Shown: positions 1 through 7,879 of the stretch, one piece after another
Numbering within the stretch: the first letter of the stretch is position 1
How the letters are laid out: each line of letters opens with the position of its first letter
Assembly (NCBI GenBank): GCA_038125265.1
Contig: JAYPDM010000024.1
Location: forward strand, 1-15,445
Source of the DNA: JAURFX01 sp038125265
GTDB taxonomy: Bacteria; Pseudomonadota; Gammaproteobacteria; Steroidobacterales; Rariloculaceae
Length of the DNA: 15,445 bases
Reading direction: 5' to 3'
Made by a program: the position numbers and the translations under genes
The notes under the pieces: generated by a model
What the model was told of the DNA's origin: nothing
Database searches by the model: none
What the model saw: only the letters and a program-made list of their open reading frames with translations

Positions 1-489
1 TGAAGTAGCGCATAAACCAGATGGTATATCTATTGAAATTCTAAATGCGTTACTTATATTAGCGGCGTCAATGAGCGACTGACTGTATTGATCTAATAAT
101 CTGTTTAAGCCAGTTCCATAAAGCGCATCAACTATAACAGTCGCGCTATTTGGTATGTCATTAACAAATATTTTATCGATTGCATCAAGGTCCTGAAGGG
201 CCTTTAATGCATCACCATGATAGTTCTCCTTTGGCTGGGTTTTGATAACTTTAACTTTATAGTTGTTCTCAAAAAGAAACCTTGCCAAGCAAAAGCCATC
301 TCCTCCGTTATTTCCTGGGCCACATAAAATAATAAAAAAATTTTTTTTATCATGAAATTCATGAGTGATTTTGTTAAAAATATGCTGAGAGGCTAGTGTC
401 ATGAGCTGAAAGCTCGTAATCTCATGTTTTTTAATTAATAAATGATCTATCTCATTTGATATTTTTGATTCGTATAAAAATTTTTCCAT
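1..489 (-). CDS. nnr: NAD(P)H-hydrate epimerase domain of Nnr (3' end cut by window)
   Basis: The 163 codons read on the minus strand from the ATG at 489 are open to the window edge, so the C-terminal part is missing. The visible part is a YjeF_N domain. It has a glycine-rich CGPGNNGGDG loop (residues 56-65), DALYGTGL (121-128) and DIPSGL (154-159), all family hallmarks. This domain epimerises R- and S-NAD(P)HX, the damaged hydrated cofactors. In bifunctional Nnr proteins a C-terminal ADP/ATP-dependent dehydratase follows, but that part would lie outside the window and cannot be confirmed. The gene is divergent from queG across 27 bp, as in E. coli (yjeF/yjeS), where tsaE follows nnr. No clear Shine-Dalgarno is present; only AAGAAA precedes the ATG. 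Confidence 0.93.
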   Translation of the reverse strand, partial: MEKFLYESKISNEIDHLLIKKHEITSFQLMTLASQHIFNKITHEFHDKKNFFIILCGPGNNGGDGFCLARFLFENNYKVKVIKTQPKENYHGDALKALQDLDAIDKIFVNDIPNSATVIVDALYGTGLNRLLDQYSQSLIDAANISNAFRISIDIPSGLCATS

Positions 490-516
490 TTTCTTGTTTT
501 ACAGTATCGTTATTTT
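490..516. promoter_or_regulatory. 27-bp divergent spacer nnr/queG, presumed promoters
   Basis: This is the whole space between two divergent start codons, so at least one promoter must lie here or reach into the coding ends. On the minus strand GATACT (508-503) could be a -10 box for nnr, which would give a leader of only a few bases. No convincing -35 box is visible on either strand. This is inference from gene layout. Confidence 0.25.
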
Positions 517-1560
517 ATGCAATTGAAAGAAAAAATTAGAGCCCATGCAATCTCTTTAGGTTTTAATGGTATTGGATTTACACCCGTAAAAATAGATGTT
601 GAAAAGAAATATGTCACAGAGTGGCTCGATAAAGGATTTCATGGGTCCATGCAATACATGGAAAAAAATTATGAAAAACTTTTAGATCCAAAAAAAATTG
701 CGCCTTGGGCAAAAACTATTATCTCGCTTCGACTTAACTATTTTAATTTTAATGATGATCCTCTAAAAAATTTGAATGATGATGAAATGGCATATATTGC
801 GAGATACGCATTAGGTAGAGATTATCATAGAGTGTTTAAGAGCAAATTAAAAAAACTCTCAAACTACATCCTATCGTTGTCTAAAAATTCTGCATTTAAA
901 ACTGCGGTTGACTCTACCCCAATTCTTGAAAAAACTTTTGCTGAAAAAGCTGGGTTAGGATGGATTGGGAAAAATACCAATCTCATTAATAAGCATGCAG
1001 GCTCATTTTTTTTGATTGGCGAAATTATCTCAAACCTAGAGATTGAGCAAGACAAAAAAGCAACAAATCATTGCGGTTCATGCATGAAGTGTATCGATAT
1101 CTGCCCTACCAATGCCTTTGATGGACCCTACTCTTTAGATGCAAGGAAATGTATTTCCTATTTAACGATTGAAAACAAAGGTGAAATCCCGAAGCAATAT
1201 AGATCAAAGCTTGGCAATCGAATATTTGGATGTGATGACTGTCAGATTTTCTGTCCATGGAATAAATTTGCAGAATTTAATAAAGAAGATGATTTTAAGC
1301 CAAGACATAATTTAGACGGCTCCAAAATGACAGAGCTTTTCCTATGGGATTATGAGACTTGGTCAAGAAACACCGAGGGAAGTGCAATTCGAAGAGCTGG
1401 CTATTTAGGATGGTTACGTAATTTAGCTATAGGAATTGGAAATTCAAAAAAAGATAAACAATTAAAATTATCTATACTTGATAGACAAAAAGGGCATTCA
1501 GAACTATTGGATGAGCATATTCATTGGAGCCAAGCTCAATTAAGCGAAATTAAAGAGTAA
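517..1560 (+). CDS. queG: Epoxyqueuosine reductase QueG
   Basis: Cobalamin-dependent iron-sulfur enzyme that reduces epoxyqueuosine to queuosine in the wobble position of GUN-anticodon tRNAs (Tyr, His, Asn, Asp). It acts in the cytoplasm. The two 4Fe-4S sites are plain: C186, C189, C192 and C196 (CGSCMKCIDICP), then C212, C239, C242 and C246 (GCDDCQIFCPW). VDSTPILE (131-138) contains the Asp expected to be the catalytic acid (D132). The C-terminus (about 285-347) is the helical HEAT-like tail. The product has 347 residues against about 379 in E. coli, the difference being mainly at the ends. The ATG at 517 has no Shine-Dalgarno motif but fits the family N-terminus. Its 3' end overlaps panC, which converges, by 11 bp. 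The divergent nnr neighbour matches E. coli synteny. Confidence 0.96.
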   Translation: MQLKEKIRAHAISLGFNGIGFTPVKIDVEKKYVTEWLDKGFHGSMQYMEKNYEKLLDPKKIAPWAKTIISLRLNYFNFNDDPLKNLNDDEMAYIARYALGRDYHRVFKSKLKKLSNYILSLSKNSAFKTAVDSTPILEKTFAEKAGLGWIGKNTNLINKHAGSFFLIGEIISNLEIEQDKKATNHCGSCMKCIDICPTNAFDGPYSLDARKCISYLTIENKGEIPKQYRSKLGNRIFGCDDCQIFCPWNKFAEFNKEDDFKPRHNLDGSKMTELFLWDYETWSRNTEGSAIRRAGYLGWLRNLAIGIGNSKKDKQLKLSILDRQKGHSELLDEHIHWSQAQLSEIKE

Positions 1561-2008
1561 ACTCAATATTATCAATTAATCGAACATTGTTTAGCTTTGC
1601 TGCAACTAGGAGAATATATTCCTGGTTTGCTTTTAATGAGTCACAAGAGTCCAAGCTTAAACTATCTCGAATCTCCAAATATTCAACCTTAAAACCTTTG
1701 CTCTCAATTTTCTTACACTGATCACTTAAAAAATTTATTAATTCTTTTTCATCACAGCAAGCAGTACCTATAAAAAATTCTTTAATCTCGCTCAGTGATT
1801 TGAATAATTGAGAAGCAACAACTAATTCGTTTTGTTCTAAGTATTTATTTCTGCTTGAGATTGCAAGTCCATTCGAATCTCTCACTATCTCTCCCAAGTA
1901 CACTGCAGTAGGTATCTGAAGGTCTTTAATCATAAAATCTAAAAGCTTGCATTGTTGATAATCTTTTTTACCCAAAAAAATTCCATCAGGCCTGACTTGA
2001 TTTATAAG
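1550..2008 (-). CDS. panC: Pantothenate synthetase, C-terminal part (5' part lost in gap)
   Basis: PanC condenses pantoate with beta-alanine, using ATP, to give pantothenate. Only about 152 C-terminal residues are readable. They align by eye with E. coli PanC from about residue 137 onward: QVRPD, then GKKDYQQ (E. coli GEKDFQQ), LAISSRN (nucleotide-binding SSRN) and the closing LVAAKL...RLIDN. The N-terminal half with the ATP-binding HIGH-like motif must lie in the N run. The GEKD glutamate is a lysine here, a small oddity. The protein is likely complete in the organism, because the readable part has no stop or frameshift. It follows panB in the same direction, and its stop codon overlaps the end of queG by 11 bp. 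Confidence 0.93.
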   Translation of the reverse strand, partial: LINQVRPDGIFLGKKDYQQCKLLDFMIKDLQIPTAVYLGEIVRDSNGLAISSRNKYLEQNELVVASQLFKSLSEIKEFFIGTACCDEKELINFLSDQCKKIESKGFKVEYLEIRDSLSLDSCDSLKANQEYILLVAAKLNNVRLIDNIEFTL

Positions 2009-2108
2009 NNNNNNNNNNNNNNNNNNNNNNNNNNNNNNNNNNNNNNNNNNNNNNNNNNNNNNNNNNNNNNNNNNNNNNNNNNNNNNNNNNNNNNNNNNNN
2101 NNNNNNNN
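2009..2108. other. Assembly gap of exactly 100 N
   Basis: One hundred consecutive N, the conventional placeholder for a scaffold gap of unknown size. It hides the last one or few codons of panB, the panB/panC junction and roughly the first 136 codons of panC. From protein length the true distance should be above about 410 bp. Confidence 0.98.
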
Positions 2109-2941
2109 GAAAAACAATGTTCTTTTGCGGGATACTTTCCAGACCTTACCTCTTCAACATAAAGGGCCAATGCTTCCATAATATTATGAGTCTCCTTTTC
2201 AGCCATGTAATCCTTGACGAATCTCGGGGTGGGACCCTGCGTAATACCTAATAGGTCATAAATTACTAAAATTTGACCGTCCACATGTGGCCCGGCACCG
2301 ATCCCAATCACAGGGACACTGACAGACTCAGTAATGACTTTTCCTAATTCTGAAGGAATGCACTCAAGAAGAATAATGTCAGCTCCCGCTGACTCGAGTG
2401 CTTTTGCATCATCAATCATTCGATTGGCTTGAGATTGATCTCTGCCTTGAACTTTAAATCCTCCAATTTTGTGAACAGATTGTGGTTTCAGACCTAAGTG
2501 TGCACATACCGGAATATCATGATTTGATAAATGTTCCACAATACCGTATTGCCCTGAGCCACCCTCTAGTTTCACCATCATGGCCCCTCCTTCCTGCATA
2601 AGTCTTACGGAATTTTCTAGTGCCTGATCGGCAGATGAGTAACTCATAAATGGAAGATCAGAGACCAAGTAAGATCTTGAGAGGCCCCTGGAAACTAACT
2701 TGGTGTGGTAACAAATATCATCCACAGTGACCGGTACTGTTGTGTCATAGCCCTGCACAACCATTCCAACAGAATCTCCCACTAATACAAGATCGACGCC
2801 GCACATATCTACCAATTGTGCAAAACTTGCATCATATGCAGTGATGCAAACAATAGGTTGATCTGAATTTTTCATTTCACGCAACGTAGAGACATTTACA
2901 GGAGGTGAGCTCATATCACGGTACTGGAGATGTTTATACAT
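2109..2941 (-). CDS. panB: 3-methyl-2-oxobutanoate hydroxymethyltransferase (last codons in gap)
   Basis: First committed enzyme of pantothenate synthesis: it transfers a hydroxymethyl group from 5,10-methylene-THF to alpha-ketoisovalerate, giving ketopantoate. The 277 readable residues form the TIM-barrel family. The Mg-binding acids D56 (VGDSVGM), D95 (SDLPFM) and E126 (KLEGG) and the catalytic E193 (LLECIP) are all present. The sequence stops in the gap just after SGKYPAKEHCF; E. coli PanB ends at SGVYPGEEHSFH, so only a codon or two plus the stop should be missing. The ATG at 2941 lies 2 bp after the upstream kinase gene, suggesting coupled translation. An ATG nine codons further in (2914) would give a length closer to E. 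coli (264 aa), and I cannot decide between them. Neither has a clear Shine-Dalgarno. Confidence 0.95.
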
Positions 2942-2943
2942 AA

Positions 2944-3588
2944 TTAAGCTATGCTCTCAATAGTGGGATTAAAGAAATGCCTTCCATATTCTACTTGATC
3001 AATTTCCTGTAACAATGCCTCAAAGTGTTTTTCTCGAGAAATAGGATCGATTGATGCAGCATTAACAATCAGTAGGGGCGAGTCATTATAGTTATAAAAG
3101 AAATTTGCATACAACTTGCATAAGCGATCTAAATAATCCAAGGAAATTTTTTGTTCAAAATTAATACCTCTATTTGCAATTCTTGCTAAAAGCACATTGG
3201 GTGGCGCTTGCAAGTAAATCATTAGATCTGGCTTGGGGGGGTTCACTGCTAGGGAGTGTGACACCTTATCATATAAAGCTAACTCATCTGCCGTTAAGGT
3301 ATGCTCAGCAAAGATTCTATCTTTTTGAAACATAAAGTCTGAAATCTTAAATTTACTAAACATGTCTGGCTCGATGATCGACTCAACTTGTTGGGCTCTT
3401 TGAAATAAAAAGAAAAGCTGTGCCGGCAAGGCTGAGTTTTTTTTATTCTCATAAAAGTTCTTAAGAAAAGGGTTTACCTCTGGCATTTCTTTAATTACCT
3501 CTCCATCTCTTACATCTGCAATTTTTTGGGCCAGGCTAGTCTTACCAACTCCAATTGGGCCTTCAATACATATAAATTTAGGTTTCAT
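2944..3588 (-). CDS. Deoxynucleoside kinase (dNK family)
   Basis: ATP-dependent 5'-phosphorylation of salvaged deoxynucleosides in the cytoplasm. The protein has 214 residues, the usual length of the dCK/dGK family. The P-loop is GPIGVGKTS (10-18). The KEMPEVNPFL segment carries the probable catalytic glutamate (E37), and QKDRIFAEHTL contains the DR motif (90-91). PDLMIYLQAPPNVLLARI is the usual beta-strand/lid entry, and PLLIVNA...ID is the C-terminal pattern. Whether it prefers deoxyadenosine, deoxyguanosine, deoxycytidine or thymidine cannot be read from the sequence, so no symbol is given. It lies 8 bp after the 69-residue membrane gene and 2 bp before panB, so it is probably co-transcribed with panBC. 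A run of seven G (3235-3241) encodes the PP of NPPKPD and keeps frame. Confidence 0.9.
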   Translation of the reverse strand: MKPKFICIEGPIGVGKTSLAQKIADVRDGEVIKEMPEVNPFLKNFYENKKNSALPAQLFFLFQRAQQVESIIEPDMFSKFKISDFMFQKDRIFAEHTLTADELALYDKVSHSLAVNPPKPDLMIYLQAPPNVLLARIANRGINFEQKISLDYLDRLCKLYANFFYNYNDSPLLIVNAASIDPISREKHFEALLQEIDQVEYGRHFFNPTIESIA

Positions 3589-3596
3589 GATGTTTT

Positions 3597-3806
3597 CTAG
3601 AATTTTTCCTTTTCTGCCGCAGCAATTAATCTTTTCGCAAAGATGAGTATGCTAAGTGAAATTGCAATGGCAGCCAAGATTAAGCCAAAAATTATAGGAG
3701 GTATTCCATACGGAATGGGTAATAGTTGAAAAAAAACCCCCACAGCATAACCAACTACAAAGCCAAGGATAGTAAACCCCAGTATTTTCATCAGTGATTG
3801 CATCAT
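3597..3806 (-). CDS. Small two-helix membrane protein, unknown function
   Basis: A 69-residue product that I do not recognise. Two hydrophobic segments (about 8-29 and 36-57) are separated by a proline-rich turn (LLPIPYGIPP). A short lysine-containing tail follows (AKRLIAAAEKEKF). By the positive-inside rule both ends probably face the cytoplasm. The start could be M1 (3806), M2 (3803) or M6 (3791); M6 is the tightest start for a two-helix hairpin, and no Shine-Dalgarno helps to choose. It is kept as a gene because it fills the space between the divergent RDD gene (22 bp) and the kinase (8 bp), has the composition of a real membrane protein, and leads the panB operon. Confidence 0.7.
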   Translation of the reverse strand: MMQSLMKILGFTILGFVVGYAVGVFFQLLPIPYGIPPIIFGLILAAIAISLSILIFAKRLIAAAEKEKF

Positions 3807-3828
3807 TCATTAAATATACAATAAGGAA
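3807..3828. promoter_or_regulatory. 22-bp divergent spacer, presumed promoters
   Basis: All that separates the 69-residue membrane gene (-) from the RDD gene (+). On the plus strand TACAAT (3817-3822 region) resembles a -10 box but lies only a few bases before the ATG, so the RDD transcript would be nearly leaderless. The AAGGA just before the RDD ATG is too close (about 1 nt) to be a normal ribosome binding site. Low certainty. Confidence 0.22.
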
Positions 3829-4254
3829 ATGAAATTTGCGTCGCTATTTAAGAGATTTGCCTCAATCTTTTATGATCTCCTTGTGGTTCTTGCGGTATTA
3901 ATGCTTTTTACCCTTACTCTAGTCCTCTTAAACGGAGGTAATGCAATAAACTCTGGATCTATTTTTTATCAAGTAACATTGTTAACTATATATTTTTCTT
4001 ACTACTACTACTCATTAAAACTACAAGGACAAACTCTTGGAATGAAAGCATGGAAAATTATACTTTTAACCGAATTTGGTGAACTGCCCAAGAGCAAAAA
4101 TCTATTGACTCGTTTAGCCATTGCGCCAATTTATAACTTGCCATTAATGATGGGGTTATGGCTTCCATTTATTCTTAGAAAGAAAATCACTTACTACGAT
4201 CATTACTCAAAGCTTTTTGTTTTTGATGCGAGATCAAAAAATTGTCTTAAATAA
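3829..4254 (+). CDS. RDD family membrane protein
   Basis: Small integral membrane protein of 141 residues. The RDD hallmarks are visible: R9 and D16 in the first helix (KRFASIFYDLLVV), the GQTLGMKAWKI loop (67-77) after helix 2, and the late YYDHYSK segment (122-128) that corresponds to the family's HDxxS motif. Three hydrophobic segments lie at about 12-34, 46-62 and 96-116. The biochemical function of such short RDD proteins is not established, and some homologues have been proposed as ion transporters. Placement beside lptG is seen in other gammaproteobacteria as far as I recall. Its last 52 bp, including the conserved late motif, are antisense to the 3' end of lptG. The start has AAGGA almost touching the ATG, and no better start exists. 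Confidence 0.88.
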   Translation: MKFASLFKRFASIFYDLLVVLAVLMLFTLTLVLLNGGNAINSGSIFYQVTLLTIYFSYYYYSLKLQGQTLGMKAWKIILLTEFGELPKSKNLLTRLAIAPIYNLPLMMGLWLPFILRKKITYYDHYSKLFVFDARSKNCLK

Positions 4255-5291
4255 AGATAAATTAAAATCAAAACAATGATATGAGGCATGAACATCATTA
4301 GAAATGGTTCTTGATTAAAAAGCTGTCCAAAATTTAGTAAGAGACGATTAAGAATAAAGTAAGAAAGGCCTAAAGATAAACCGAGAGTTAGTCTTGCTCC
4401 CATTGTGATTGTTCTCATTGAGCCTAGTGCAAAAGGTAAAGCAGAGACAACCATCACCATGGAAGAAAAAAAGAAACCTAATTTATACCAAAATGCATAG
4501 GCATAACGGCTCGCATTCATACCATTTTGACTGTAAATGTCCATGTACTCATATAGTTCACCGATCTCAAGTAAGTCTTCTCTGATATATAAGGACTCAA
4601 CAATACTTGAAATACCCGGGAAAGAAACATTACCATTTGAATACTCTGACAGCAAAGATTGATCAGAACGATAAATAATTTCAGAGCTACTCTGAAAATT
4701 CCAATTCTCTTCTATAGGAGCTAACTGATTATAAAATCTTAATGAAGTCTCGTCATAATTATCTGGCCTATCAAATATCATAGCCCTATCAATCGTATTT
4801 CCATCCAATGAAGGTATAAATCTGTATATAGATTCGGCATCACTGAACCAAATAGCACCTGCCTCTGAGTTAGAAATATTTGTAAGAGCATTTGCCCTGT
4901 AATCTCTGGCAAAAACATCTAATCTTGGAGCAAAATTGAAGCCAATAAGGGAGATAATCATTATAAAGATAAGTCCTACGAGCAAGCATGAGCGAAAGAT
5001 ATTTTTTAGAGAATAACGATTCGACTGCATGGCAATAATTTCGTTATTAACCGACAAGTTACCTAAAGCCAATAAAGAACCAATAAAGATGCAAATTGGA
5101 AATATTTCAACAAAATAAGAAGGGACTTTTAATAATACGAATATCAGGGCGTCAATTAAATCATAATTCCCACCCAAATCTCTTAGTTCAGAAAATAATG
5201 ATAAGGTGAAAAAAATAAATACAACAATCATAGTTGTACTCAAACCACTTCTAAGAATTTTTAAAATTATGTACTTTGTAAAAAGATGCAC
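4203..5291 (-). CDS. lptG: LPS export ABC transporter permease LptG
   Basis: Inner-membrane permease subunit of LptB2FG, which extracts lipopolysaccharide and passes it to LptC and the periplasmic bridge. The 362-residue product (E. coli 360) has TM1 about 19-34, TM2 55-78 and TM3 101-120. A periplasmic beta-jellyroll follows (about 125-265), then TM4 271-290, TM5 300-318 and TM6 332-348. The PFALGSMR segment after TM4 is typical. The start codon is GTG at 5291-5289, sharing its first G with the lptF stop (TAGTG). AAGG lies 7 nt upstream, the clearest ribosome binding site in the window. This implies translational coupling and equal subunit supply. The cytoplasmic tail of the gene overlaps the convergent RDD gene by 52 bp. 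LptB, LptC and LptA are not in the window. Confidence 0.93.
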   Translation of the reverse strand: MHLFTKYIILKILRSGLSTTMIVVFIFFTLSLFSELRDLGGNYDLIDALIFVLLKVPSYFVEIFPICIFIGSLLALGNLSVNNEIIAMQSNRYSLKNIFRSCLLVGLIFIMIISLIGFNFAPRLDVFARDYRANALTNISNSEAGAIWFSDAESIYRFIPSLDGNTIDRAMIFDRPDNYDETSLRFYNQLAPIEENWNFQSSSEIIYRSDQSLLSEYSNGNVSFPGISSIVESLYIREDLLEIGELYEYMDIYSQNGMNASRYAYAFWYKLGFFFSSMVMVVSALPFALGSMRTITMGARLTLGLSLGLSYFILNRLLLNFGQLFNQEPFLMMFMPHIIVLILIYLYLRQFFDLASKTKSFE

Positions 5292-6346
5292 TAAATTGCC
5301 TTTTTAAAAAAATAGATCAAGTATGCAAGGGCAACCATTGCAATGTGCGGACTTATAAGTATCAAAGCATTTAACTCGGAGGATAAATATAAATTCTTAA
5401 AATACATTGTTAGATTAATATAGGACAAGAAAATGATTAATATAGGTATGGTACTCACATATTTGCCACTTCTAGGCCTCGTATCCAAAAAAAGTAATGG
5501 AAAAAGACTTAGTAAAATAACAATTACTGGGGAAGACAATCTTTGATAAATCTCAGCCAAATATTCTCTCTCTCCAGACATTAAATTAGATAAGCTCATT
5601 GCTTCAGGCGGAAGCTCGAGTTGAATGTTCTCTTCATAGGGAAAGTAAACACCCTGCTCCTCAAACTCTGTAATGGTCAATTCTGATTCCCCTTCATTAC
5701 CCTCAAATCTTAATCCATTGTTCATAATGAAAACTGAACCAGATAAATCGCTTTCTGGACGCCAACTTGCACTTTCTGAAAATGAATAAGAAATAAATTC
5801 TTCATCTTCAATATACAAAAAAACATTGGTTGCTAACCCTGCATTACTTTGATCGGCATAAAGTACGCCATTGACGCCGTCAAGCTGTAGAAATTCTCCT
5901 GAGGGAATATTACAACATAATCCTTGCCTAGCATGTTCCGATCTCAGTAATTCAATATCTCTATTGGCTTCTGGAGCAAGCACCATAGATACCCATCCAA
6001 TCAATAGAGCAAATAATAAAGCAGAAAATAGATTGATTTTTAAAATCTTCCTCATACCAAAGCCAGCAAATAAGAGAGGAAAAATCTCAGAGTCTCTGGA
6101 GAACTTACCCTGAGTAAAAATCATGGCAAATACTAAGCATAATGGTAAAAGAACAGGAAATTGATTTAATAGTAAAAAATAAATCAGATAGGGAATCTGA
6201 TCGGCTGGATATATATTTGAGCCAATATCTTCTAGGGTATTGGAGAGCTGTATGACAGCTAAAATTATTACTAGAGTAAAAAAAACTCCAAAAAAATTTT
6301 TTATGAGCTCTTTAAAGTAATATCTTTCGAGTATAAATCTAGCCAT
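5291..6346 (-). CDS. lptF: LPS export ABC transporter permease LptF
   Basis: Partner permease of LptG in the LPS exporter. From the ATG at 6346 the product has 351 residues and begins MARFILERYYFK, the form typical of LptF. An in-frame TTG at 6361 would add five residues (MSSLT), but I prefer the ATG. TM1 is about 15-34, TM2 52-78 and TM3 103-123. A periplasmic jellyroll follows (about 130-265), and three helices fill the last 80 residues (beginning near SSPVIVILLSLFPLLF). The acidic, divergent periplasmic part and the conserved LAPEANRD segment after TM3 fit the family. It is divergent from pepA, the classical arrangement in E. coli and relatives, and overlaps lptG by one base. No strong Shine-Dalgarno precedes the chosen start. 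Confidence 0.93.
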   Translation of the reverse strand: MARFILERYYFKELIKNFFGVFFTLVIILAVIQLSNTLEDIGSNIYPADQIPYLIYFLLLNQFPVLLPLCLVFAMIFTQGKFSRDSEIFPLLFAGFGMRKILKINLFSALLFALLIGWVSMVLAPEANRDIELLRSEHARQGLCCNIPSGEFLQLDGVNGVLYADQSNAGLATNVFLYIEDEEFISYSFSESASWRPESDLSGSVFIMNNGLRFEGNEGESELTITEFEEQGVYFPYEENIQLELPPEAMSLSNLMSGEREYLAEIYQRLSSPVIVILLSLFPLLFLDTRPRSGKYVSTIPILIIFLSYINLTMYFKNLYLSSELNALILISPHIAMVALAYLIYFFKKAI

Positions 6347-6406
6347 AGTTAATGAACTCAATTAAAATCAAGGTTCAATTAATTATTTTAACCAAACGGA
6401 CCTAAC
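6347..6406. promoter_or_regulatory. Divergent lptF / pepA intergenic region
   Basis: Sixty AT-rich bases between the lptF ATG (-) and the pepA ATG (+). Promoters for both transcripts are expected here. TATTTT on the plus strand (about 6384-6389) is a possible pepA -10 box, and several TTGA-type elements occur on the minus strand. The base composition makes chance matches likely. I see no convincing operator or hairpin. Confidence 0.3.
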
Positions 6407-7873
6407 ATGGATATTAACCTTTTAAAATTAAATGACAAACTTGATGCGTTTGAAACATTTGTAATACCCTTTAATTCAAAGGGATTGCCATCAGCATTTA
6501 AAAAACTATATCCAAATCAAGCAAACGATATTAATCATTTTGCATCGTCACTGCAAAAGCCTGAGGAGATAGGTAAATTCCATATTTTGACTTCAGAGGG
6601 TAAGCAAATAATATTGGTTGGTTTTGGTGAGAACAATCCAAACTATAAAGAGTTCAAAAAAATCATTACCGCTCTCTCACAAGCTCTCAAGAATATTAAG
6701 TCTGAAAAGGTTCTCAACTTTATACTGCACTCGAAGATCGAGGGCTTGAATGCTTTAGAATTGATCTCTCACTATACTCAAATATTCAATCATACTGAAT
6801 ACAAATTCGAATATCTAAAATCTAATAAAAAAGAACATAAGAAGCTATCTGACAATTTAGTTACTCCAAAAGGATTGAAATTATCAGCGTGCAATAAAGC
6901 CTTAAATCTAGGCAAGTCTGTTTCTGAAGGGGTAACTATGATGCGAGATTTAGCAAACATGCCCGCAAATATTTGTACACCTGAATATCTTGCAAATGAA
7001 GCAAAAAAAATTGCTCAAGAGAATAAAAAGTTTAGCTTTAGAGCTTATGGCTTAAAAGAACTGACAAAGATGAAAATGGGGGGAATCCTCTCAGTAACGC
7101 AAGGATCAAAAAGAGACCCGAGATTCATCGTGCTTGAATACAATGGCGCCGCTAAATCAAAAAAACCCATTGTGTTTTGTGGCAAAGGAATTACTTTTGA
7201 TACCGGAGGTATCTCTTTAAAGCCTGCACCAAGTATGGATGAGATGAAGTTTGATATGAGTGGTGCTGCTTCAGTAATTGGATTATGTAAAGCATTGGCT
7301 GTACTTGATGCAAAAGTAAATTTTGTAGCAATCATTCCTGCTTGTGAGAACATGCCATCAGGGACTGCCACTCGGCCCGGTGATGTAGTGACAACTTATT
7401 CTGGTAAAACTGTGGAAGTACTAAATACTGATGCTGAAGGAAGAATGATCTTATGTGATGCTTTAACTTATGCACAAGAAAAATATGATCCTCTCGCGAT
7501 CATTGATATAGCGACTCTTACGGGTGCATGCGTGATAGCCTTGGGCCACTTGCATACCGGTCTTTTTTCAAATGATCTAAAGTTGATCAATAAAATAAGA
7601 AAAGCCTCTAAATTATCTCATGATTCTGTTTGGCATATGCCCTCAGATGAAGAATACGGCGATACGATGGCTACACACTATGCGGATTTTGCAAATATAG
7701 GGACAGGTCGTGCAGCTGGAGCAAGCCTTGCAGCTCAATTTTTAAGTAGGTTTATTAATAATGTGCCTTGGGCTCATTTGGACATCGCTGGAACTGCTTA
7801 TGGCTCAGGTCAAAACAAAATTAGCTCAGGTAGGCCAGTACCGTTATTGATACAGATACTTTTAGACCAATAG
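6407..7873 (+). CDS. pepA: Leucyl (cytosol) aminopeptidase PepA, M17 family
   Basis: Dinuclear-metal aminopeptidase that removes N-terminal residues (Leu preferred) from peptides in the cytoplasm. In E. coli the same protein is also a DNA-binding accessory factor for Xer recombination and carAB repression. The product has 488 residues. All metal and catalytic residues are present at a constant offset of 10 from E. coli: K260 and D265 (CGKGITFDTGG), K272 (LKP), D283 (KFDMSGA), and D342, E344 and R346 (NTDAEGRM). The N-terminal macro-like domain (about 1-160) is divergent and lysine-rich, as usual. The ATG at 6407 has only a weak GGAC about 6 nt upstream. It is followed after 6 bp by valS, the order known from E. 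coli, but without holC between them. Confidence 0.96.
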   Translation: MDINLLKLNDKLDAFETFVIPFNSKGLPSAFKKLYPNQANDINHFASSLQKPEEIGKFHILTSEGKQIILVGFGENNPNYKEFKKIITALSQALKNIKSEKVLNFILHSKIEGLNALELISHYTQIFNHTEYKFEYLKSNKKEHKKLSDNLVTPKGLKLSACNKALNLGKSVSEGVTMMRDLANMPANICTPEYLANEAKKIAQENKKFSFRAYGLKELTKMKMGGILSVTQGSKRDPRFIVLEYNGAAKSKKPIVFCGKGITFDTGGISLKPAPSMDEMKFDMSGAASVIGLCKALAVLDAKVNFVAIIPACENMPSGTATRPGDVVTTYSGKTVEVLNTDAEGRMILCDALTYAQEKYDPLAIIDIATLTGACVIALGHLHTGLFSNDLKLINKIRKASKLSHDSVWHMPSDEEYGDTMATHYADFANIGTGRAAGASLAAQFLSRFINNVPWAHLDIAGTAYGSGQNKISSGRPVPLLIQILLDQ

Positions 7874-7879
7874 TTTTTA

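Noticed and set aside
1952..2251. Plus-strand frame of 99 codons across the N run
   Set aside because: It depends on unknown bases being read as codons and lies antisense to panB and panC.
3235..3241. Run of seven G as a possible frameshift or phase-variable site
   Set aside because: The kinase frame is intact through it, it encodes a plausible PP, and the surrounding domain matches on both sides.
6347..6361. TTG start for lptF, five codons upstream
   Set aside because: The ATG at 6346 gives the family-typical N-terminus, and nothing like a ribosome binding site favours the TTG.
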